A stretch of 64,000 bases of DNA from Anabaena lutea FACHB-196 (GTDB lineage: Bacteria > Cyanobacteriota > Cyanobacteriia > Cyanobacteriales > Nostocaceae). The stretch spans positions 1-64,000 of the forward strand of contig NZ_JACJST010000019.1 of assembly GCF_014698305.1 (NCBI RefSeq). The letters are read 5' to 3'. The position numbers and the translations under genes were made by a program. Below, piece by piece: positions 15,834 to 23,457 of this stretch (the first letter of the stretch is position 1; each line of letters begins with the position of its first letter). The notes beneath the pieces are model-generated. The model searched no databases. It had not been told where the DNA came from and was given only the letters and a program-made list of their open reading frames with translations.

Positions 15834-15901
15834 TGGACGATAGGGGAATTGAACCCCTCAGCACGGAGCTTAGGAGGCACGACTGGCAGCCCGCATCGCC
15901 C
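15834..15901 (-). tRNA. tRNA-Arg(CCU)-like sequence, degenerate or truncated
   Basis: Read on the minus strand, the acceptor arms GGGCGAT and ATCGTCC pair with one G-U, the discriminator is A, and the T arm is perfect (AGGGG TTCAATT CCCCT). A seven-base loop CTCCTAA presents anticodon CCU. However, the anticodon stem has two mismatches and only 13 bases occupy the D-arm space, so the total is 68 instead of about 74. It could be a tRNA relic used as an attachment site, or an odd tRNA as found in Nostoc tRNA arrays. Function is doubtful. Confidence 0.4.
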
Positions 15902-15911
15902 ATGATTGCCA

Positions 15912-15947
15912 TTAAAAGGAGCAGCGATTATCCGCTGCTCCTTTTAA
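15912..15947. terminator. Bidirectional rho-independent terminator
   Basis: A perfect 15-bp stem (TTAAAAGGAGCAGCG and its complement) has a six-base loop and A/T tails on both sides. It lies one base beyond the stop of the minus-strand ImmA/IrrE gene and so ends that transcript. It also insulates it from anything arriving from the left. Confidence 0.85.
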
Positions 15948-15948
15948 T

Positions 15949-17169
15949 TTATTTCCGTAATCTGCTTGGCGAAGGAAATTGAACAATTTCACCTGGTTTA
16001 CCATTAAACAAGTCTTTAGGCTCTTGACTAAAGCGATGACGTAAATTAATAACCTCGCCAGCTTGAGGATTAAGAAAGTGAATTGGCAAACCAGCACTAT
16101 CCTCAATATCTAAATGGTGGAGATTTAACTCATTTGAAATATCTGCACCACTCAGAATGCCTTCTTTAATCAAAAGTTCAACAGCATTTTTGATTAGCTT
16201 TGGTATTTCTATTTCTAGCTCATCATCAAAAGGTTCATTGGTTCGCCAGCCTCTTCTAGTATAACTACGCCATAAAGACTGCGCCTTCTCCTCATTCAAA
16301 AAATCAAGATGTTCTGCTCTTTTAATCATCATAGCTATAGATAGCTTCCATCTGCGCTTTAATAAGCGAAACATCTCTAAGTTTGTCTTCTTTACTTCTT
16401 TGCTAAATGAGGTATATGGAAACTGAATAGCTCCAGCAAACCTACTAGCCTGGTCTTCAATTAACTTGAAATACTTGGGATTATTTAAGTAAATATCAGA
16501 TATATTACGGTGAAGAATTAAATGTCCTAATTCATGAGCTAGATCAAATCGAGAACGGACAGCGCAGTTTTTGTCTGTCCCAAGGATTATATATGGACGA
16601 CCTGAAACCCAAAGAGAAAAAGCGTCTAGTGTTTCAGCTTCTAAGGAGCGTCGAACAATAATTGCTCCATTATTTTCAAGCAGCCAAACAGAATTACTGA
16701 TTGGTCCATCCCCAAGCCCCCAATAGTGACGTACTTGAAAAGATGCTTGTTCTATATATTCATCTGATATCTTAGTAGGATCAGCGGGAGGATTGATGTT
16801 AGGAAACTTTACAGAAGGGAATTCTATAAACATCTCTGTTAACGTTACAAAATCTAGTAACCAGTGAAATTTTTCTTCTGCCATTTCTCGTGCTGATTTT
16901 GTAGCTGCACTCATTGAACGATAGAAGTGAGGTGTTTCCCCTACAACTATTTCCCTACTTTTTTGAAGAAAGAAAGATACAGGAAAGTTCAGGATTTCGC
17001 AGATTTTTTCTGTTATTTCTGGACTAGGAGTTTGCCGTCCACTCTCGTAATTTGATATTGCTTGCTTTGTTACTCCTAGCTTATCTGCAAGAGATACAGC
17101 AGTGACATTTCTTGCTTTCCTCGCTCTCCTTAAATTTGCTCCCATAAAACCTGGCGTACTCGGTTTCAT
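15949..17169 (-). CDS. XRE-family regulator fused to ImmA/IrrE metallopeptidase
   Basis: A 406-aa protein. Residues 10-65 form an XRE helix-turn-helix (LRRARKARNVTAVSLADKLG, then KQAISNYESGRQTPS). Residues ~170-270 form the ImmA/IrrE zinc peptidase with HELGH at 212-216. The C-terminal region is unassigned. In this family the peptidase usually cleaves a repressor (as in ICEBs1) or the fused HTH controls a toxin-antitoxin-like partner. The start overlaps the stop of the upstream 229-aa gene by four bases (ATGA), so they form an operon. A strong terminator follows. It lies inside the transposon next to tnpC. Confidence 0.85.
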   Translation of the reverse strand: MKPSTPGFMGANLRRARKARNVTAVSLADKLGVTKQAISNYESGRQTPSPEITEKICEILNFPVSFFLQKSREIVVGETPHFYRSMSAATKSAREMAEEKFHWLLDFVTLTEMFIEFPSVKFPNINPPADPTKISDEYIEQASFQVRHYWGLGDGPISNSVWLLENNGAIIVRRSLEAETLDAFSLWVSGRPYIILGTDKNCAVRSRFDLAHELGHLILHRNISDIYLNNPKYFKLIEDQASRFAGAIQFPYTSFSKEVKKTNLEMFRLLKRRWKLSIAMMIKRAEHLDFLNEEKAQSLWRSYTRRGWRTNEPFDDELEIEIPKLIKNAVELLIKEGILSGADISNELNLHHLDIEDSAGLPIHFLNPQAGEVINLRHRFSQEPKDLFNGKPGEIVQFPSPSRLRK

Positions 17170-17855
17170 TGCCTTTTTTCTCCTACTTGCTTGTTGAAGC
17201 GACGGATTTGAGGTTGCAGTGGCTCTTCAATCTTCTCTTCTGGAGATACTCTAATCGGTTGAATAATCGGCTCTTTTACCTCAATCGGATCTGCTTCTGG
17301 TATAATTGTACTAATGATATTGGGATGTAGTGCCAATAAATTAATTCGTTCAACATACGAATGCCAATGGTTGCTTGGGAAGGCGATTGTGACAAATCCA
17401 GGAGACACAGATTGCGGTGGACCGTAGAGTAAAATCGCATAAATATCTTCTGCATCTGCAATACTGTCTTGCTCAAAAAGCCCTAATTGCCCATTCCCGT
17501 TATAGGTATCTCTAAAATCCGCACGCCTCGGCTTATATGCAGGGCTTGGGACAGCAGAAGCAGTCAAAATTATGTTTCCCGACTTGACATATGTATGAGA
17601 GTAGTTCCCAGCTTTATTCCGCCTACTTTCAGCTTTAATTTTAGGATACTTATTCGATAGCCTTCGCCATTCTGCTTCAAATATGCCCCTGCAATAATGC
17701 GATCTGACATCGTGCGCTTCATCTTGTCCGAACAGAGGTGGAACGCAATGTTCCATAGTTTTTTCATAAGCCTTTGCAACAGCCCTGAGAGTGTCTTGAC
17801 ACCAATCTTTTGGGAAAACCTCATGAAATGCTTGTTCTAGCAAGGAAACAGCCAT
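17166..17855 (-). CDS. Hypothetical partner of the XRE-ImmA/IrrE protein
   Basis: Not recognised. 229 aa, soluble. The N-terminal helical part (VFPKDWCQDTLRAVAKAYEK) is followed by a charged middle and a beta-rich section containing GFVTIAFPSNHWHSYVERI, then a proline- and glutamate-rich tail. It is the first gene of a two-gene operon with the ImmA/IrrE protein (ATGA overlap). Such pairing suggests a toxin, substrate or sensor for that peptidase. Its promoter region carries the palindromic operator at 17864-17897, so the pair is likely autoregulated. Confidence 0.6.
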   Translation of the reverse strand: MAVSLLEQAFHEVFPKDWCQDTLRAVAKAYEKTMEHCVPPLFGQDEAHDVRSHYCRGIFEAEWRRLSNKYPKIKAESRRNKAGNYSHTYVKSGNIILTASAVPSPAYKPRRADFRDTYNGNGQLGLFEQDSIADAEDIYAILLYGPPQSVSPGFVTIAFPSNHWHSYVERINLLALHPNIISTIIPEADPIEVKEPIIQPIRVSPEEKIEEPLQPQIRRFNKQVGEKRQ

Positions 17856-17863
17856 ACACCCTA

Positions 17864-17928
17864 CATTAGTTTACTCGTATATACTAGTAAACTAATGTGG
17901 CTTATTTTATTATTTTAGTCAACTAATG
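17864..17928. promoter_or_regulatory. Probable operator of the XRE-ImmA/IrrE operon
   Basis: A perfect inverted repeat has arms CATTAGTTTACT (17864-17875) and AGTAAACTAATG (17886-17897), separated by ten bases. A third half-site, AGTCAACTAATG, lies at 17917-17928 with one mismatch. The sites lie just upstream of the 229-aa gene start, and the third overlaps the tnpC stop codon. The obvious ligand is the XRE domain encoded by the operon. Confidence 0.7.
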
Positions 17929-18849
17929 CTTAACATTCTGTAACGTTTTTAGCGTATCCAAAGGGTATCTCTCAAGCATTTGACCGAATGGTATCCATTG
18001 CTCCTCAGTTGTTAAAACATGAAGGAGTCCTTCGATTTTAGTAGACGCAGCAATTAGCTTAAGAGATTTGGCTAGTGGATACCATTCATCAAAAACAGCA
18101 TTTTCAAGTTTCTCTTCATAATCCTGATTAGGAATCCAACGATTTTTGATGGCGGCAACTAAAAAACCAGCCATATTTGGAACTTCTTTTTCTTTGGACA
18201 ATTGTTCTTTAAGAGTAGCAATAGCTTTAAGCGTTACTTCGTCAGGCGTAGACTTAATCAACTTTTGCAATGTAGAATTCATTGGAATACCCAATACTTC
18301 TAACTCATTTTTGATAGTGTCGTTAATTACACCTACCGACTTTTTGGCTGAAAGATTTAAAATATTCGGATTTTCGGGTGATGAATTTTTAGGTGACTGA
18401 GATTGGCGTAAATCTAGTTCATCTCTCAGATGCAAATTCTCTTTTTCCAAATATTCTACTCTGTGTTCTAACTCCGAGACTGATAAAATTCGCCCATAGG
18501 CAACCTCTAATTGTTCTCTTAATCCCCTGTTTTCAGCTTCAACTCTTTGTAGCCTATCTTTCAAGGTTTGATATTTCGCCTTCCACGAAGATTCAGATGT
18601 TCTTTCCTGTGGTGGCAATTTCTTCTCTTCCAAACACTGTTCTCTGAGAGACTGAATTCGCTGTTTAATTACTGGTTCTTTGTAAAGCCAAGCTTTACTA
18701 ACATCAGCAGCTTCAGCTACGGTGTTAAAGTTGATTTTTTTCTTATCCTTAATCAACTGCTGGATAGCTTTATCGGTTTTTGCTAAAGCTTCATCCCTTT
18801 TCTTAGTGGCATTTTCCTTCAAGCCATTAGTATTCCTTTCATGCTTCAT
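17923..18849 (-). CDS. tnpC: Tn554-type TnpC-like accessory protein (DUF6262-like)
   Basis: A 308-aa protein whose first ~75 residues match the small accessory protein of Tn554-like transposons: MKHERNTNGLKENATKKR, then NFNTVAEAADVSKAWLYK (an HTH-like segment). A long coiled coil follows (about residues 85-150, KYQTLKDRLQRVEAENRGL). The C-terminal ~150 residues form a helical extension not expected in the ~125-aa staphylococcal TnpC. In Tn554, TnpC influences efficiency and orientation of transposition. It overlaps tnpB by 11 bases, third in the operon. Confidence 0.8.
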   Translation of the reverse strand: MKHERNTNGLKENATKKRDEALAKTDKAIQQLIKDKKKINFNTVAEAADVSKAWLYKEPVIKQRIQSLREQCLEEKKLPPQERTSESSWKAKYQTLKDRLQRVEAENRGLREQLEVAYGRILSVSELEHRVEYLEKENLHLRDELDLRQSQSPKNSSPENPNILNLSAKKSVGVINDTIKNELEVLGIPMNSTLQKLIKSTPDEVTLKAIATLKEQLSKEKEVPNMAGFLVAAIKNRWIPNQDYEEKLENAVFDEWYPLAKSLKLIAASTKIEGLLHVLTTEEQWIPFGQMLERYPLDTLKTLQNVKH

Positions 18850-20746
18850 TTTCTGCCTCCAACGCAGTGATGATGCGCTCTAAATTTTCTTTGACAGGTA
18901 AGTTTTCTTTAAGAATCTCTCTAGACCTCTTGCTATCTTGATTTTCGTATGCCCACTCAACTATTGTGGTGGTACGGTTTAAGTGGTCTTTGTGCTTATC
19001 AAGATATCGAGTATCAGTTTTAAAGTGCGTACAACTTAAACACTTGTTAGCCCCATAAGGACAAGCGCCTTGAACAATTGGCAAGCCACATAATCCATTA
19101 GGAAGGGCTTGAGCCAGGATATTCTTTCTCATCCACTGCTCATCTATACTGTTTGGATCAATCCCCTCAGTCATTTCAGCTTTAATATTATCTGGCTCTA
19201 CTACCTTGCCAGTTATGTCAACCATCCTGTGTTTAAACTTTGCAAATTCCTCTTTTAAGGTTTGGTCATGAATATGTGCATAAACACTGGTCATTTCCGG
19301 TGTCTCATGCCCTAAAAAACGTTGAATAATATGCTGAGGAACGCCAAGATTAATCATCCGAGTACCAACTGTGTGACGGAATTGGTGTGCTTGGAATCGC
19401 CAAGGTGTACCTGATTTATCACAAATATTGCAATCGTAAGCTAGTTGATTGATTGCTTTAGAAAATGCTCCCTGTTTTATAGCCTCTTTTTTGTGCGAAT
19501 GATAGGTGGAGGCGAATAGATAAGGGTAGTCACCATGCTGTCTTCTAATCTCTTTTTGCTGTTCTTGTATTACCGCAGCTATTTCTGAAGAAATGGGAAT
19601 ACTATGATCTTTCTTCATTTTATACTGATAGTAATGAAGAAAATAATCGCCACTTAAATCTTGAGTCAAACAATTAAATGGCATCCTACATAATTCGCTG
19701 ATTCGCATTCCTCCGTCTTGAATAATTAGCACCATTCGCTGAAAAGTAGGCTCTAACTTGTCTAAATTTTGATTTAGTTGCTGCATCACTTCTTCAGGAA
19801 TAAAGCGAGGCTGTCTTTTAGGAATACCAGGGAAGTCCTCTTGATAAATTAGACGCTTATCCGGTACATTCAACCATTCTTCTCTCACACAAATCTCTAG
19901 AAAAGCCTTCAGTATACTAATATTTCTGTGTCTAGTCGCTTCTGCTAAATTGGATGATAACAAATAACTTAAATAATCCTCAACTAGTAAACGGTTAATT
20001 TCTTCTGGCAATAGTTGAGGATATTTTTTGCTAACAAAAATCGAAAAATTGACTAATCCTTGCAATCTAGACATAGCTTCTTGCAAAGAATATATGGCTA
20101 AAGTATATTTTATAAATCTTTTTGCTCCATCACGCAGCCATAATTGCTGAATGCGAGAAAAATTCAGAGTACGTATGGAACGTGATGGATTGCATTTTAT
20201 GCCAAGTTTACCAATATCCCACAAATCTTTTACATACTCATCTCTTTCATCATAAAAATCTTGAACAAACTTATATATTTGACTTAATGTATAGATGCGT
20301 GGATCTTCGGTAGAGTATTCTACTAATTGTTGATTGCTGCGTAATGCAGTGCCATTACCGGATCTATACATACCATTCATAAGTAAATAAGAACGAAATG
20401 ATGTTGCTAAATAGTGAACATCGCGCTCTATTAAAGAAGAAAATTTATCAGATATAGTATTTAGCCAACAACAAATTTGTTTGATTTCAGCAGCTTTACG
20501 CCATAGAGTACCAATCTGCCATTCTTTTATCTCCATTTTTTGCCAACAGGCATACTTTATTTCTGCATTTAGCGATGGAGATAGACACTTGAAGTAGACA
20601 TTTTTATTGCCGTGATATTTTAGAGAAGTTTTATCTTGGATTGGGCAGCTACCAATATGCCATCTATCTTCTGCCCAATAACCTTGAAGTTGATCAGCTA
20701 ATTTTTGTTGCTTTTCTAAAGACCATCTAATTTGCAATGCTTCCAT
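18839..20746 (-). CDS. tnpB: Tn554-type transposase B, tyrosine recombinase
   Basis: A 635-aa site-specific recombinase. The catalytic residues are visible in GGMRISELCRMPF (Arg I), HQFRHTVGTRMI (H-x-x-R), FLGHETPEMTSVYAHI (His, Tyr nucleophile). A cysteine-rich C-terminal segment follows (CGLPIVQGACPYGANKC, then CTHF), typical of Tn554 TnpB and probably zinc binding. The length matches the ~630-aa family norm. It starts one base into the tnpA stop (TAATG), so it is translationally coupled to tnpA. With TnpA it carries out strand exchange. Confidence 0.92.
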   Translation of the reverse strand: MEALQIRWSLEKQQKLADQLQGYWAEDRWHIGSCPIQDKTSLKYHGNKNVYFKCLSPSLNAEIKYACWQKMEIKEWQIGTLWRKAAEIKQICCWLNTISDKFSSLIERDVHYLATSFRSYLLMNGMYRSGNGTALRSNQQLVEYSTEDPRIYTLSQIYKFVQDFYDERDEYVKDLWDIGKLGIKCNPSRSIRTLNFSRIQQLWLRDGAKRFIKYTLAIYSLQEAMSRLQGLVNFSIFVSKKYPQLLPEEINRLLVEDYLSYLLSSNLAEATRHRNISILKAFLEICVREEWLNVPDKRLIYQEDFPGIPKRQPRFIPEEVMQQLNQNLDKLEPTFQRMVLIIQDGGMRISELCRMPFNCLTQDLSGDYFLHYYQYKMKKDHSIPISSEIAAVIQEQQKEIRRQHGDYPYLFASTYHSHKKEAIKQGAFSKAINQLAYDCNICDKSGTPWRFQAHQFRHTVGTRMINLGVPQHIIQRFLGHETPEMTSVYAHIHDQTLKEEFAKFKHRMVDITGKVVEPDNIKAEMTEGIDPNSIDEQWMRKNILAQALPNGLCGLPIVQGACPYGANKCLSCTHFKTDTRYLDKHKDHLNRTTTIVEWAYENQDSKRSREILKENLPVKENLERIITALEAENEA

Positions 20747-21828
20747 TATTTATCTCTCTTATTTAGATAATCTTGATAAGCCTCTTTCATGTCATCTTGA
20801 CTGAGGTGAGTGTAAGTATTGAGGACGGTTTGAACTTGAGCGTGTCCTAATCTTTTCTGAACATGAGCAGCATCCCATCCTGCTCGAATTAACTCTGTTG
20901 CGTGGCTATGCCTGAGCATATGAGGACGAGCATATACATCAGTTTTTTCGCTCAATCTTAAAAATAATTGTGCGACAGCACCGTATGTCATTGCTTGCCC
21001 AATCTTGCCTTCCCAAAGATTGACAAAAATGTAATCGCTATCTGTATCGTTAAATTCTGTAAGCAAATATTCTGAATAGATACCCATTAGTTCTTGGCTA
21101 ACGTGGATAGAATACTTGTTCTTTGTTTTTGCTCTAGCTCCGTTAGCATTATCATCTCTTGGTACAATCCAGATAAGATTATCCCAAGACTGAATATCAG
21201 AATGCCTCATGCCTAAAGCTTGTCCGATGCGAATACCACTTTCGTAAAGTAAAGAGATTAGAAATTTATCTCTTAATCTATGACACGCAGTAATCAATTG
21301 CTGAATTTCTTCTTTTGATAAAGTTTTGGGTAATTGCTTTGGCTCTTTCAGTTTAATCAGCTTAGTTCTAATGGGTTTACTTTTACTGATGTGATGAAGA
21401 AAGGGCTTATATTTCCTTCCTGGCTGCATCCTCGATGTATAAAGTGGAATACCTGCAACTACTCCTAGCCTTTCTTGATAGTCATAGAGCATTGCCACTG
21501 AAGTAATAATTAGATTGACTGTTGATTCGGTTCTTTTGGCTTTTTGCTCATAGATAGAAGCAATGTTTGGTTGTGGACTTCTCAACCAAGCTATGAAATC
21601 AGCAATATCTGATTCTTTAATTTTTGTCCAGTCTTTGTTCGTGTTCTCAAGATACTCCCAATAAAGCTTTAGGTGATAAGCATAGGATCTAATAGTGTTA
21701 GGAGATTTTTCAACGTTTTTCAAATAGCTCAAGAATTCTTGGATTGGTTTAATCGGTAAGTAATCGTCTCCTAAAACCATCCAAGTAAATTTATCGCTAT
21801 TAGGAAGTTTTACTTTTTGAACTTTCAC
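20746..21828 (-). CDS. tnpA: Tn554-type transposase A, tyrosine recombinase
   Basis: A 360-aa recombinase, the usual TnpA length. It has a SAM-like N-terminal core-binding domain (residues ~30-125, KSPNTIRSYAYHLKLYWEYL) and a catalytic domain with ESGIRIGQALGMRH (Arg I), HMLRHSHATELI (H-x-x-R) and RLGHAQVQTVLNTYTHL (His, Tyr). First gene of the tnpABC operon, starting 126 bases inside the right end, so its promoter lies within the transposon terminus among the binding repeats. All catalytic residues are present, so it should be active. Confidence 0.93.
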   Translation of the reverse strand: MKVQKVKLPNSDKFTWMVLGDDYLPIKPIQEFLSYLKNVEKSPNTIRSYAYHLKLYWEYLENTNKDWTKIKESDIADFIAWLRSPQPNIASIYEQKAKRTESTVNLIITSVAMLYDYQERLGVVAGIPLYTSRMQPGRKYKPFLHHISKSKPIRTKLIKLKEPKQLPKTLSKEEIQQLITACHRLRDKFLISLLYESGIRIGQALGMRHSDIQSWDNLIWIVPRDDNANGARAKTKNKYSIHVSQELMGIYSEYLLTEFNDTDSDYIFVNLWEGKIGQAMTYGAVAQLFLRLSEKTDVYARPHMLRHSHATELIRAGWDAAHVQKRLGHAQVQTVLNTYTHLSQDDMKEAYQDYLNKRDK

Positions 21829-21831
21829 TTC

Positions 21832-21954
21832 ACTTTGTAGATTACGTCTACTTTATAGAATTGCTAATGTTTACTATTCTACAATGAATAGGTTTTGGTG
21901 TCAAGATTGTTGTTGTTTACTTTAAAGAATTGTTTTTAAAAGCTATAGTTTTAA
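21832..21954. repeat. Right end of the transposon: tnpA promoter and recombinase-binding motifs
   Basis: Reiterated motifs: ACTTTGTAGA at 21832-21841, CTACTTTATAGAATTG from 21848, TTTACTATTCTACAA from 21870, and GTTTACTTTAAAGAATTG from 21915. AGCTATAG at 21941-21948 is the inverted counterpart of the left end. Such arrays beside a tyrosine-recombinase gene are likely arm-type sites and may also control tnpA. Confidence 0.5.
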
Positions 21955-23145
21955 TTTGTGATGTAAAAAATCTCCTTTGGGTAAAATTGGAACTCCAACT
22001 GTAGAAATAGGATTTTTCCAAAGACGGTTATCAATTTCATATTTACAGTTATCACTGACAGCAATTCCCATCATATCTAAAGCTTCACTATAGAAACGAT
22101 AGGCAAATTGTGGTTCAATTAAAGCCCGAATTTGTACATTTTGGTCATGGCGCTTTTCTAGAATATTGGCTAATAGTTGATCTGAAAATACAAATAATGC
22201 CATATCTACAGATTTAGTTGCTGTATCCAAGGTTTTACCAATTAACCCATTGCTAGTATTACTCCAAATCTGAGTTGCTGAAGTCGGTGAAAAATGTACG
22301 GTAATTTTAGTATTAGCTAAAGTGATTTGTTTGGGTAAACGCAGCGGTTTTTTCACACCAAATATACTATCTGGTTTTCCTCCTACTCCATCACCCCACA
22401 TCATGTTAAACTCTTCTGTAAATAAAGTTGCTAATTCGGGACTATCTATTTTTAATAAGTTGTTGGCGTTTCCTAAACTGCTGGGATTTGTAAAATCACC
22501 GGAAGTATCGCTTAAGGTGAAATTTGCGGAAGTAACAATCACAAAACGATTATCTACGATTACAAATTTATGGTGCATTAAACTGCTACCTTTGGAACCA
22601 TCAGCGGTATCATCTATCCAGGGTATTTTGGCATTTTGGATAATTGCTAAAGCATCCCGTTGACTAATTTCTTCAGGTGTGATTTTATCATCTTGGTTGA
22701 TATCAACAAATTTACGGAATTCTTGATATCGGTCTTGTTCTCTTTTTGCTAATTTCTGGATTTCTGCTGATGTGAAATTACTCCAAGGACGAGAATAGTT
22801 ATTCTCTAAAATTAATCTCACTTTTACCCCAGATTTATGTTTAGCAGCTAGGACTTGAGAAATTTTGGGTAAACGCAATTCTTGTACTGCTATATCTACA
22901 GTAGATGTTGCTTGAGAAATAACATCAACAATCTGTGTTTCTAAGTCATCTCCTAAGCGGGTTTGTTGACGGTAAACTTCCTGATATTCTGAAGATTGGG
23001 AATGATTAAAGTAAACTTGAATTAATGGATCTTGGGGTAATGGTGCTAAACGCTGATTTGAAGACTTGACTTTTTGACAACCAAAAAGAGTGAAGATTAA
23101 TAAAAAAATATAATAAAAATATCTTTGATGAGGGAAAATAGACAC
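21955..23145 (-). pseudogene. Phospholipase-D-like lipoprotein nuclease, N-terminal half (split by transposon)
   Basis: Encodes the first 397 residues of a two-HKD PLD-superfamily protein. A lipoprotein signal ends LFGC at Cys23, so the enzyme would be membrane-anchored outside the cytoplasm. The first HKD motif HHKFVIVD lies at 191-198, preceded by an EF-hand-like loop DINQDDKITPEE (148-159) suggesting calcium binding. The second motif stops after HHK at 395-397, where three element-encoded codons and a stop follow. The missing 146 residues (FAVVDN... plus helix-hairpin-helix) lie at 9830-10270. Joined, the protein would be 543 aa with no lost residue. Likely role: extracellular or periplasmic nuclease. 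Confidence 0.88.
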
Positions 23146-23457
23146 GGTAATCTGCTCAAAGTGAATTAAGGGTTAACGTTTTTATTATTCCCCAAAAGGT
23201 GTATGTCGAATTATATAGAAAACCCACTGCGTCAAAATGGGATAGATCCGCATTTAGAACTGACTCAGTAATACGGAGATGGGGAAATTATTGTTTGATA
23301 TACTGTAAACGGCTTAAAACTTGACTTCTCTCCAAACCTCTCCCCGTCCACAGGGAGAGGCTTAGAACCTAGTTTTTTAGTCAAGAGAAAGTAAAATTCC
23401 TAACCGTTTTGAGTATAAATAAATAGGCGAACCGGGTATAACTCAATTATTGATTTT
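23146..23457. other. Intergenic region before the cysteine desulfurase gene
   Basis: A palindrome CCTCTCCCCGTCCACAGGGAGAGG lies at 23337-23360, a common cyanobacterial intergenic repeat type. An AT-rich stretch TATAAATAAATAG near 23414 may include the desulfurase promoter. No gene was seen. Confidence 0.4.

Larger units (their letters stand above)
10271..21954. mobile_element. Tn554-like transposon (about 11.7 kb) inserted in the PLD-like gene
   Basis: The boundaries come from the interrupted gene: HHK codons end at 21955 and FAVVD codons resume at 10270, so everything between is extra DNA. The right end carries three overlapping genes in the Tn554 order tnpA-tnpB-tnpC, transcribed inward. 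Both ends carry CTATAGCT in inverted orientation (10279-10286; 21941-21948), 6-8 bases from the edges. No target duplication is evident, as expected for tyrosine-recombinase transposons, whose junctions carry coupling sequence. Cargo: double-glycine peptide, partly duplicated hypothetical gene, Bro-like/PD-(D/E)xK protein, three-gene HTH module, tRNA-like sequence, XRE-ImmA/IrrE pair. Exact termini are accurate to a few bases only. Confidence 0.85.

Noticed and set aside
15682-15912. 76-aa minus-strand frame
   Set aside because: Its first half is the translation of the tRNA-like sequence; this peptide pattern is a classic tRNA shadow.
10271-21954. Prophage or ICE interpretation of the insert
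   Set aside because: No structural phage, relaxase or mating genes; the tnpA-tnpB-tnpC order and inward transcription at one terminus fit a Tn554-like transposon better.
21941-21954. CTATAG as an identical core that would rejoin the PLD gene on excision
   Set aside because: Crossing over within CTATAG would leave an in-frame TAG in the gene. The correct joint must lie between the HHK and FAVVD codons, so CTATAGCT is treated as a terminal inverted repeat instead.
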